This document shows, piece after piece, positions 32,779 through 41,053 of a DNA stretch of 64,000 nt (positions are counted from its first letter, which is position 1; each line of letters starts with the position of its first letter). The notes below the pieces were generated by a model. It saw only the letters and a list, made by a program, of their open reading frames with translations. It was not told the origin of the DNA and did not search any database. The stretch is from Flavobacterium granuli (GTDB lineage: Bacteria > Bacteroidota > Bacteroidia > Flavobacteriales > Flavobacteriaceae), in assembly GCF_900129705.1 (NCBI RefSeq), contig NZ_FQWO01000014.1:1-64000 (forward strand), written 5' to 3'. The translations under genes and the position numbers were made by a program.

Positions 32779-34173
32779 TTACATCAACTCTCTTGGGTCT
32801 GTCAAAACTCCTGTAACTGCTGCTGCTGCTGCCATAATTGGGCTGGCCAATAAGGTTCTGGAACCAGGACCCTGGCGACCTTCAAAGTTTCTGTTTGAGG
32901 TGCTTACGGCATATTTTCCGGCAGGAACTTTATCGTCGTTCATAGCCAAACAAGCTGAACATCCCGGCTGGCGCAATACAAAACCGGCTTCAGTAAGAAT
33001 ATCCAATAATCCTTCTTCCTTGATTTGAGCTTCCACAACATGAGAGCCCGGAACGAGCCAAGCGGTAACATTAGCTGCTTTTTTGCGTCCTTTTACAATT
33101 TCGGTAAAAGCTCTGAAATCTTCAATTCGGCCATTGGTACAGCTTCCCAAGAAAACAAAATCGATAGGTTTGCCAATCATTACATCGTCTTCCTCAAAGC
33201 CCATATAGGCTAATGATTTTTTATAGGTTTCCTCGCCGCCTTCTACTTGGTTGGCGCTTGGAATATTTTTTGAGATACCAATTCCCATTCCCGGATTGGT
33301 TCCATAAGTAATCATCGGTTCAATGTCTTCGGCATTGATGTTTAATTCGGCATCAAAAACGGCATCAGCATCTGTTTTTAAAGTTTTCCAGTAAGCCACC
33401 GCTTTATCCCAAGCTTCGCCTTTTGGAGCGTATAATCTTCCTTCCAGGAAATCGAATGTTTTTTGATCCGGAGCGATCATTCCGCCACGAGCACCCATTT
33501 CGATACTTAGGTTACAAACAGTCATACGGCCTTCCATAGACATGTCTTCGAAAACATTTCCGGCATATTCCACAAAATATCCCGTACCTCCGGAAGTTGT
33601 TAGTTGAGCGATAATATAAAGGGCTACGTCTTTTGGACCAACACCTTTGCTTAATTTACCATTTACGTTAATACGCATTTTCTTTGGCTTCGGCTGCATG
33701 ATACATTGTGTAGACAATACCATCTCTACCTCCGAAGTACCAATTCCGAAAGCAATAGCTCCAAAAGCACCGTGGGTAGAAGTGTGAGAATCCCCGCAAA
33801 CAATTGTTGCGCCCGGTAATGTAATTCCGTTTTCAGGACCTACCACGTGTACGATTCCGTTTTTTTGATGACCTAATCCCCAGTGAGAAATGCCGTATTC
33901 GGCTGCGTTGTCTTCCAATGCTTTCAGCTGATTGGCAGACAGTGCGTCTTCAACAGGCAGGTGTTGGTTTATAGTTGGTGTGTTGTGATCGGCAGTGGCA
34001 AAAGTGCGTTCCGGATATAAAACGGAAACACCTCTTGATTTTAAGCCTAAAAAAGCTACAGGACTAGTAACTTCATGGATGAAATGACGGTCAATAAAAA
34101 AAACGTCCGGTCCATCTTCAATTTTACGCACCACGTGCGAATCCCATACTTTGTCGAATAATGTAGTACTCAT
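32779..34173 (-). CDS. leuC: 3-isopropylmalate dehydratase, large subunit
   Basis: 464 residues of normal length. The aconitase-type fold has the early [11 protein letters not shown] and [12 protein letters not shown], the [19 protein letters not shown] motif ([19 protein letters not shown]), cluster cysteines in [12 protein letters not shown] and in [15 protein letters not shown]. It holds a 4Fe-4S cluster and works with LeuD. It is the first gene of the leu run; a TAAATTTG box (34246-34253, minus) lies about 73 bases before the ATG. No attenuator-like leader peptide rich in Leu codons is obvious. Confidence 0.95.
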   Translation of the reverse strand: MSTTLFDKVWDSHVVRKIEDGPDVFFIDRHFIHEVTSPVAFLGLKSRGVSVLYPERTFATADHNTPTINQHLPVEDALSANQLKALEDNAAEYGISHWGLGHQKNGIVHVVGPENGITLPGATIVCGDSHTSTHGAFGAIAFGIGTSEVEMVLSTQCIMQPKPKKMRINVNGKLSKGVGPKDVALYIIAQLTTSGGTGYFVEYAGNVFEDMSMEGRMTVCNLSIEMGARGGMIAPDQKTFDFLEGRLYAPKGEAWDKAVAYWKTLKTDADAVFDAELNINAEDIEPMITYGTNPGMGIGISKNIPSANQVEGGEETYKKSLAYMGFEEDDVMIGKPIDFVFLGSCTNGRIEDFRAFTEIVKGRKKAANVTAWLVPGSHVVEAQIKEEGLLDILTEAGFVLRQPGCSACLAMNDDKVPAGKYAVSTSNRNFEGRQGPGSRTLLASPIMAAAAAVTGVLTDPRELM

Positions 34174-34807
34174 TTTTAACTATTTTTTTAGTGTATTTCT
34201 TCTTTGTTCAGCCCAATTATTTGGATAAAGCTGTGGCAATGGGAGCAAATTTATTAAAAGAGTCAATAAAGTAAATTTCGATTATTCATTATATACGATA
34301 CCCAACACTGTTTTTACAACTGTCTAGTGCTTAATTTTGTTTGTGAATAATTTTATAAAGCAGTTTGGTTTTGGTTTTAATTCTCTGTTGTTTTTTGTTT
34401 AAAGTTGAAGGAATGCTTTTTTAAAAAAATATTCATATGCTTTAAAATCATTTTAAATTGAAGGTTATTTCAAGAATAATTTAATATAAACTACATTTTT
34501 GTTTATAATTAGCAATGATTGTTCCTTTTTTATTTTTTTGAGCGACTGTATTCGATTGTTTTTTATTCGGCAAAAAGGGCGTGTTTTGTTTCATTTGGTT
34601 GTCCAATTTTTTTGTAAAATACTACGACATCCAAAAAAATAAGCAGCTCGTTAATTTGAAGATTTTTAAATTTGGTTGTAGGAATTTTAAAGAAACAATC
34701 AGGGGATCTTTTGTTGATAACTTGCCTTAGTTCTTACTTGAAAAAAAACTAAATTTGAAATTCAATTTTTATAATTATTTGGTTTTTTAAACCGCTCACA
34801 TTCAGTT
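34174..34807. other. Divergent intergenic region between leuC and dnaE
   Basis: About 630 bases, very AT-rich, with no open frame of note. It contains a minus-strand TAAATTTG (34246-34253) for leuC and a plus-strand TAAATTTG (34750-34757) 50 bases before dnaE. No further structured element was recognised by eye. Confidence 0.6.
34246..34253 (-). promoter_or_regulatory. -7 box of the leu operon
   Basis: TAAATTTG on the minus strand, about 73 bases before the leuC ATG. The -33 place reads TTT rather than TTG. Confidence 0.5.
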
Positions 34808-37800
34808 ATGTATTTAATATTCGATACCGAGACTACAGGATTACCCAAGCGTTGGGACGCGCCCATAACCGATACAAACAACTGGCCGCGATGTATTCAA
34901 ATTGCATGGCAGTTGCATGACGACATGGGGAAACTCATCGAACATCAGGATTATTTGGTAAGACCGGATGGGTTTAATATTCCCTATGATGCCGAACGAA
35001 TTCATGGTATTTCTACTGAATTGGCCCAAGCCGAAGGGATTTCGTTGGCTGAAGTTTTGGAGAAATTCAATGTCGCATTGAGTAAAGCCAAATTTATTGT
35101 GGGTCAGAATTTAGGTTTTGATGTCAATATTATGGGCTGTGAATTTCATCGTTTGGGGGTCGAAAGTCCAATGGCTAGTATTCCGGTTTTGGACACCTGT
35201 ACCGAGGTTACCGCTTCCTTATTGCAATTGCCGGGTGGTAGAGGTGGAAGATTTAAACTGCCTACCTTAACGGAATTGCATTCTTATCTTTTTAACAAAC
35301 CGTTTGCTGAGGCGCACAATGCCACTGCCGATGTCGAGGCAACCACGCGTTGTTTCCTGGAGTTGATCAGAAGAGAAAATTTTACCAAAGAACAACTGGA
35401 TGTTCCTGCGAGTTATTTTCAGGATTTTCAATCTAAGAATCCAACTGAGATTCAACTTATTGGATTAAAACATATTAATTTAAAGGCAGCTTCGGATAAG
35501 ATTCGTCAGCAGCTTCAAGAAGTTGGACAAGATATTTCGCAAACGATTATTTCGGATGCAGATAAAAAAGATTTTTCGGCGGCCAAGTTTGCTCATTTGC
35601 ACAATCATACCCAATTTTCGGTTTTGCAATCGACTATCGGGATGGGGCCTTTGGTTTCGGTAACTGCTAAGAATGGTTTTCCGGCTGTAGCCATGACCGA
35701 TACCGGAAATATGATGGGAGCTTTCCATTTTGTGAGTGCGATAATGAACCACAACAAAGGAGCTTCTGCCAAAAATAAATCTTTGGTAGAAAATGGAGAA
35801 GAACCAACAGAAACTGAAATCAAACCCATTGTAGGTTGCGAGTTTAATATTTGCGAAAATCATTTGGATAAAACCAAAAAAGACAATGGTTATCAGGTGG
35901 TTTTATTGGCCAAAAATAAAAAAGGCTATCACAATTTGGCCAAAATGGCTTCGATAGCGTATACAGATGGTTTTTATTATGTACCGCGTATTGACAGAAA
36001 GATTGTAGAAAAATACAAGGAAGACATCATGGTGTTGTCCGGGAATTTATACGGAGAGATTCCGAGTAAAATTCTGAATATTGGTGAAAACCAAGCCGAA
36101 GAAGCCTTGATTTGGTGGAAAGAACAATTTGGAGCCGATTTTTATATCGAAATCATGCGCCATAATCAAGAGGATGAAAACAGGGTAAATAAAACCCTGA
36201 TTGAATTTTCGAAAAAGCACGATATAAAGTTAATCGCTACTAACAATACCTATTATGTAAATAAAGAAGATGCGAATGCGCATGATATTTTATTGTGTGT
36301 AAAAGATGGGGAAAAGCAAGCGACGCCAATAGGTCGTGGCCTCGGCTATCGTTATGGTTTACCCAATCAGGAATATTATTACAAGTCGGGAGAAGAGATG
36401 AAAAAACTCTTTGCCGATTTGCCTGAAGCCATTATCAATATTCAGGAAATTGTAGATAAAGTCGAAATTTACTCGCTTTACAGGGATGTATTGCTTCCAA
36501 AATATGATATTCCAGAAGAATTTGTAGTTGCTGAAGATGAAGCGGATGGCGGCGTTAGAGGAGAGAATAAATATTTACGCCACCTGACGATGGTAGGGGC
36601 CGAAAAAAGATATGGTGAAATTACGCCATCTATTCAAGAACGATTGGATTTTGAGTTATTGACTATTTCCAATTCCGGATATCCGGGTTATTTCTTGATT
36701 GTGCAGGATTTTATTGCCAAAGCCCGGGAAATGGATGTTTCGGTAGGGCCGGGTCGTGGTTCGGCAGCGGGTTCGGCGGTGGCTTATTGCCTTGGAATTA
36801 CCAATATTGACCCGATTAAGTATGACTTGCTTTTTGAGCGTTTCCTGAATCCGGATCGTGTATCGATGCCCGATATTGATATTGATTTTGATGATGAAGG
36901 ACGTGGCCGTGTCATGGATTATGTAATCAAAAAATACGGAGCCAATCAGGTAGCTCAAATTATTACCTATGGTAAAATGGCGACCAAATCAGCGATTCGT
37001 GATACGGCTCGTGTGCTTGATTTGCCTTTGTTTGAAGCCGACAGAATTGCGAAATTGATTCCGGCTATGATGCCGTCCAAATGGAATTTGGCGCGTTTTA
37101 TTTCAGAAAAAGAAGAGGACGTCAAAAAAGCCTTGCGTTCGGACGAATTTGAGAATGTAAAGGAGCTGATCGCGATTGCCAATGAAGATAGTTTGGCTGG
37201 AGAAACCATTCAGCAGGCGAAAATTTTGGAAGGTTCGATGCGAAATACGGGCATTCACGCCTGTGGGGTAATTATTACACCATCGGATATTACCAATTTC
37301 GTTCCGGTAACTACGGCCAAAGATTCTGATTTATATGTTACCCAATTTGATAACTCGGTTGCAGAAAGTGCCGGATTGTTGAAAATGGACTTCTTGGGTC
37401 TGAAGACCCTGACTTTGATAAAAGATACCGTAAAACTGGTGAAATACAGAACCGGAATTCAATTGGATCCTGACACTTTCCCGATTGACGATGTCAAAAC
37501 CTATGAGTTGTTCCAAAGAGGAGAAACGGTGGGTATATTCCAATATGAGTCACCCGGAATGCAAAAATACATGAAGGACCTGAAACCCACGGTTTTTGGG
37601 GATTTGATTGCGATGAATGCCTTGTATCGTCCGGGACCTTTAGAATACATTCCTTCTTTCGTTCGAAGAAAAAACGGAGAAGAACCCATAGTTTATGATT
37701 TAGATGCCTGCGAAGAATATTTGGGTGAAACCTATGGGATTACGGTGTATCAAGAGCAGGTGATGCTTTTGTCACAGTCCTTGGCTGATTTTACCAAAGG

Positions 37801-39343
37801 TGAGGCTGACGTTTTGCGTAAAGCGATGGGTAAAAAGCAAAAAGACGTTTTGGATAAAATGAAACCGAAGTTTGTTGAGCAAGCCGCTGCCAAAGGTCAT
37901 GATGCTAAAGTGTTGGAGAAAATTTGGAAAGACTGGGAAGCATTTGCGAGTTATGCTTTTAATAAATCGCACTCTACTTGTTATGCCTGGATTGCCTATC
38001 AAACAGCTTATCTAAAAGCGCATTATCCGGCAGAATATATGGCTGCGGTGCTTTCGAATAACATGAGTGATATCAAGCAGGTGTCGTTCTTTATGGAAGA
38101 ATGTAAGCGTATGGGATTGCAGGTTTTAGGCCCTGATGTAAATGAGTCTTTTCATAAATTTACCGTAAATGATGATTATGCGGTGCGTTTTGGGATGGGC
38201 GCTATTAAAGGTGTGGGTTCTGGAGCTGTGGCAACTATAGTAGAGAATAGAAAAGAAGGAAAATACAAATCTATTTTTGATTTAACCAAGCGTATCGATT
38301 TGCGTGCGGCCAATAAAAAAGCATTAGAAAATCTGGCTTTGGCCGGAGGATTCGATTCCTTTTTGGGAACCACTCGGGCACAGTATTTTCATGATGACGG
38401 TGACGGAATTACTTTTTATGAAAAGGCGATTCGTTACGGAGCAAAATTTCAGGAAAACGAGAATTCATCGCAGGTGAGTTTGTTTGGCGAAGCCAGTGAT
38501 GTGCAAATTGCTGAACCCGTTGTGCCGCCTTGCGAGGATTGGAGTACGATGGAAAAACTGGCCAAAGAAAAAGAAGTTGTTGGAATTTATATTTCCGGCC
38601 ATCCGCTGGACGATTACAAATTTGAAATGAAATATTTTTGTAATGCCAAGCTGGAAGCTCTTAAAAACCTGGACTTATATGTGGGGAAAAGTTTAAGCTT
38701 TGGTGGAATCATTAACAACGTTCAGCATCGTGTGGCCAAAAATGGAAAAGGCTGGGGGATTTTCACCTTAGAAGGTTATGATGAGAGTTATGAGTTTAAA
38801 ATTTTTGGCGAAGAATATCTAAAGTTCAGGCACTTCTTTATTCAAAATAACTTTACTTATATCAAGGTTCTGGTCAAGGAAGGCTGGGTTAATCAAGATA
38901 CCGGGAAGCGCAGTGATCCCAGAATACAGTTTACCTTAGTGCAGTATTTACAGGATGTGTTGGAGTCTTTTGCTAAAAAGTTGATTTTACTGTTGAATAT
39001 AAAAGATTTGCAGCCAGAATTTATTCATAAACTAAGCCGACTTTTTCAGGAGAATAAAGGAGACAATCAGGTTGCTTTTGAAGTCATGGAGTTGGAGAAG
39101 GTCAGGAAGATAATTCAGGCAGATCCGGTGGTTTCTGAAAACGACGAAGATGCTTTTGTTGAAGAAATCGATGATGCCGAAACTTCAGAATCTGATTCTT
39201 CAAACACAGTTGGAGTTACTGAGATAGAAGAGATTAATGTGGTGACAAAGTTGTCGATGCCAAGTAGAAAGCTAAAAATTAAAATTTCAAATGAATTGCT
39301 GTTTGAATTGGAGAAAATGCAGGTTAATTTTAAGTTGAATTAG
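34808..39343 (+). CDS. dnaE: DNA polymerase III alpha subunit with N-terminal exonuclease domain
   Basis: 1511 residues, about 350 longer than E. coli DnaE. Residues 1-195 are a DnaQ-like 3'-5' exonuclease (IFDTETTG with D6 and E8, then HNATADVEATTRCFLEL). A PHP domain begins near 255 (H263, H265 in FAHLHNHTQFS). The polymerase palm has GPGRGSAAGSAVAYCLG and PDIDIDF (688-694) with catalytic aspartates. Fingers, tandem HhH (FGMGAIKGVGSGAVATIV), and an OB-fold region follow. The C-terminal 100 residues include a short acidic stretch. This is the replicative polymerase; covalent proofreading is known in Bacteroidota. It stands alone, with a -7 box at 34750. Confidence 0.95.
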   Translation: MYLIFDTETTGLPKRWDAPITDTNNWPRCIQIAWQLHDDMGKLIEHQDYLVRPDGFNIPYDAERIHGISTELAQAEGISLAEVLEKFNVALSKAKFIVGQNLGFDVNIMGCEFHRLGVESPMASIPVLDTCTEVTASLLQLPGGRGGRFKLPTLTELHSYLFNKPFAEAHNATADVEATTRCFLELIRRENFTKEQLDVPASYFQDFQSKNPTEIQLIGLKHINLKAASDKIRQQLQEVGQDISQTIISDADKKDFSAAKFAHLHNHTQFSVLQSTIGMGPLVSVTAKNGFPAVAMTDTGNMMGAFHFVSAIMNHNKGASAKNKSLVENGEEPTETEIKPIVGCEFNICENHLDKTKKDNGYQVVLLAKNKKGYHNLAKMASIAYTDGFYYVPRIDRKIVEKYKEDIMVLSGNLYGEIPSKILNIGENQAEEALIWWKEQFGADFYIEIMRHNQEDENRVNKTLIEFSKKHDIKLIATNNTYYVNKEDANAHDILLCVKDGEKQATPIGRGLGYRYGLPNQEYYYKSGEEMKKLFADLPEAIINIQEIVDKVEIYSLYRDVLLPKYDIPEEFVVAEDEADGGVRGENKYLRHLTMVGAEKRYGEITPSIQERLDFELLTISNSGYPGYFLIVQDFIAKAREMDVSVGPGRGSAAGSAVAYCLGITNIDPIKYDLLFERFLNPDRVSMPDIDIDFDDEGRGRVMDYVIKKYGANQVAQIITYGKMATKSAIRDTARVLDLPLFEADRIAKLIPAMMPSKWNLARFISEKEEDVKKALRSDEFENVKELIAIANEDSLAGETIQQAKILEGSMRNTGIHACGVIITPSDITNFVPVTTAKDSDLYVTQFDNSVAESAGLLKMDFLGLKTLTLIKDTVKLVKYRTGIQLDPDTFPIDDVKTYELFQRGETVGIFQYESPGMQKYMKDLKPTVFGDLIAMNALYRPGPLEYIPSFVRRKNGEEPIVYDLDACEEYLGETYGITVYQEQVMLLSQSLADFTKGEADVLRKAMGKKQKDVLDKMKPKFVEQAAAKGHDAKVLEKIWKDWEAFASYAFNKSHSTCYAWIAYQTAYLKAHYPAEYMAAVLSNNMSDIKQVSFFMEECKRMGLQVLGPDVNESFHKFTVNDDYAVRFGMGAIKGVGSGAVATIVENRKEGKYKSIFDLTKRIDLRAANKKALENLALAGGFDSFLGTTRAQYFHDDGDGITFYEKAIRYGAKFQENENSSQVSLFGEASDVQIAEPVVPPCEDWSTMEKLAKEKEVVGIYISGHPLDDYKFEMKYFCNAKLEALKNLDLYVGKSLSFGGIINNVQHRVAKNGKGWGIFTLEGYDESYEFKIFGEEYLKFRHFFIQNNFTYIKVLVKEGWVNQDTGKRSDPRIQFTLVQYLQDVLESFAKKLILLLNIKDLQPEFIHKLSRLFQENKGDNQVAFEVMELEKVRKIIQADPVVSENDEDAFVEEIDDAETSESDSSNTVGVTEIEEINVVTKLSMPSRKLKIKISNELLFELEKMQVNFKLN

Positions 39344-39414
39344 ATTTTCGGATCCTGCTGATTCGTTTAACCGGATTGAAAAATGTTAATTTTTTTTTTG
39401 TAAAAGCCTGACGT

Positions 39415-39432
39415 TTATATGCATGCATATAA
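39415..39432. promoter_or_regulatory. 18-bp perfect palindrome overlapping a -7 box
   Basis: TTATATGCA/TGCATATAA is perfectly symmetrical and overlaps the first bases of TAATTTTG (39430-39437). A dimeric repressor bound here would block the promoter of the outer-membrane protein gene at 39522. The overlap is seen; the regulator is unknown. Confidence 0.55.
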
Positions 39433-39521
39433 TTTTGTTTTTGTGCTCATATTTATTTGGAAAATGGCTAAGAGCTGTTGTCTAAATTATTTATGTTTGC
39501 TGTAAAACAAAAAATAATATT

Positions 39522-40439
39522 ATGAAAAAGAACCTATTTTTATTAGGATTTATGGCTTGCTCTTTGACTATGATGGGGCAAACTGACAAAAAAGAAAGTT
39601 GGTATTTTAAATTGGGAGGATCTTATTTTACTCAAACTGCGGCTACTGAATTCCCAACTGTGGGAGGTAATGCAGCATTAAATAAAGTTTATGTAGGCGG
39701 AAAATTAACTTCGGAAGAAAGTGTTACCGGCTCTTTTGGTGAAGGTTTCAGAACTGGAATAACGGCAGGATATAGATTCAATACCCGTTTAGGTGTTGAA
39801 ATGGGGGTTAATTATTATTCTAGTAAGGATAAAACAATGGCGCAAACTATTTCAGATGTGCCTATAACAGCAAATGGTGCTTATAGTTTTAAATCAGTAG
39901 GTCAAATTACTGCTTTTGATGTTGCTCCAGCCTTGGTGTTGTTCTTAGGAGAGCACAAAGGTTTTGAGCCTTATACAAAAGTGGGTGTTTTGGTACCTGT
40001 TCACGGAGATTTGGAAATTACTTCTGATGCATACGCACCAATTGCTTTTAGTCCGACAGGTATACCAACTGCTTTTGGAGATGTTCATAGTGTTGATAAG
40101 GTAAAACCTAATCCAACGGTAGGATTCATGTCGGCTTTGGGAACATCATATAAATTAGGGAAGAAAATCTCTGCTTTTGCTGAATTGGAATACCGCAACT
40201 TTACGGTGCATGGAAAAACTAAAGAAACTACTGAGTTTACTGTAAACGGAACAAATGCATTAGCAGGTAGAACTCAAGCGCAGATTCATACAAACTATGT
40301 AGATCGTTTGAATGTAAACTCAAATAATGCCTTAACGAACCCTAATGGAACTGATTCTTCTAAACCAATGGACGAATTGAGTTCTTATGTTGGAATTAGT
40401 GGTTTAGGTTTGACTTTAGGTTTGAAATACAGTCTATAA
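39522..40439 (+). CDS. Outer-membrane beta-barrel protein (OmpA/OprF-like barrel)
   Basis: 305 residues. The signal peptide MKKNLFLLGFMACSLTMMGQ is followed by repeated amphipathic strands: WYFKLGGSYFTQT, FRTGITAGYRFNTRLGVEMG, AFAELEYRNFTVHGK and a final LGLTLGLKYSL with the terminal barrel strand ending in Leu. The barrel is of the small porin-like type (8-10 strands) with long loops; there is no OmpA periplasmic domain. Function could be structural, adhesion or small-solute passage. An 18-bp palindrome overlaps its likely promoter, suggesting conditional expression. Confidence 0.75.
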   Translation: MKKNLFLLGFMACSLTMMGQTDKKESWYFKLGGSYFTQTAATEFPTVGGNAALNKVYVGGKLTSEESVTGSFGEGFRTGITAGYRFNTRLGVEMGVNYYSSKDKTMAQTISDVPITANGAYSFKSVGQITAFDVAPALVLFLGEHKGFEPYTKVGVLVPVHGDLEITSDAYAPIAFSPTGIPTAFGDVHSVDKVKPNPTVGFMSALGTSYKLGKKISAFAELEYRNFTVHGKTKETTEFTVNGTNALAGRTQAQIHTNYVDRLNVNSNNALTNPNGTDSSKPMDELSSYVGISGLGLTLGLKYSL

Positions 40440-40471
40440 TACAACAGTTTTAAGAAAAAATATATTTTGTA

Positions 40472-40503
40472 AAAAGGTTGTCAGTTATGGCAGCCTTTTT
40501 TTG
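40472..40503 (+). terminator. Terminator after the barrel protein gene
   Basis: AAAGGTTGTC and GCAGCCTTT pair imperfectly around a short loop, followed by a run of T. Confidence 0.65.
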
Positions 40504-40587
40504 TTATAAATGCATTTTGATAGCTATTGACAATGTGTTTATAATCAAAACTAATTTGTGAATAGTGTTTGATTTGTTTTTAATTTC

Positions 40588-40595
40588 TAAATTTG
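40588..40595 (+). promoter_or_regulatory. Candidate -7 box of trxA
   Basis: TAAATTTG fits TAnnTTTG, 58 bases before the trxA ATG; no well-spaced TTG is visible. Confidence 0.4.
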
Positions 40596-40653
40596 TATCC
40601 AAGTTTTGAATTCGATCAAGGCTTTTTTTAAACTTTAAATAAAAACAAATAAT

Positions 40654-40971
40654 ATGGCATTAGCAATAACAGATGCTACTTTTGAAGAAGTAGTTTTGAA
40701 ATCAGACAAACCGGTAATGGTGGATTTTTGGGCAGCATGGTGTGGGCCTTGTAGAATGGTAGGTCCAATCATTGACGAATTGAGTACTGAATACGAAGGA
40801 AAAGTAGTAATTGGGAAAGTAGATGTTGATGCAAACCAAGAATTTGCTGCAAAATACGGAGTGAGAAACATTCCAACGGTTTTGGTTTTTCATAACGGAG
40901 AAGTTGTAGGGAAACAAGTAGGAGTAGCTCCTAAACAAACCTATGCAGATAGTTTAGACGCTTTGTTGTAA
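40654..40971 (+). CDS. trxA: Thioredoxin
   Basis: 105 residues with the standard thioredoxin fold. The active site WCGPC has C30 and C33, preceded by VDFWAAW, and the cis-proline lies in RNIPTVLVF. It is cytosolic, with no signal peptide, and reduces disulfides using electrons from thioredoxin reductase. It is monocistronic, with a short AAGG-type terminator after it (40993-41022). Confidence 0.95.
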   Translation: MALAITDATFEEVVLKSDKPVMVDFWAAWCGPCRMVGPIIDELSTEYEGKVVIGKVDVDANQEFAAKYGVRNIPTVLVFHNGEVVGKQVGVAPKQTYADSLDALL

Positions 40972-40992
40972 TCAGTAGATTATGATTTATAT

Positions 40993-41022
40993 AGAAAGGT
41001 TTGGCGAAAGTCAAGCCTTTTC
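40993..41022 (+). terminator. Terminator after trxA
   Basis: AAAGGTTTGGC and TCAAGCCTTTT pair around GAAAG, ending in T residues. Confidence 0.65.
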
Positions 41023-41053
41023 TTATTTTTAGCCAATATAAATCTTTCATGTA

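Noticed and set aside
34174..34807. T-box or leader-peptide attenuator for leuCDAB
   Set aside because: No T-box sequence, no Leu-rich short frame and no terminator/antiterminator pair could be recognised by eye in the leuC leader.
38176..38373. Minus-strand frame within dnaE
   Set aside because: Overlaps an essential, fully motif-supported gene; no promoter or family match.
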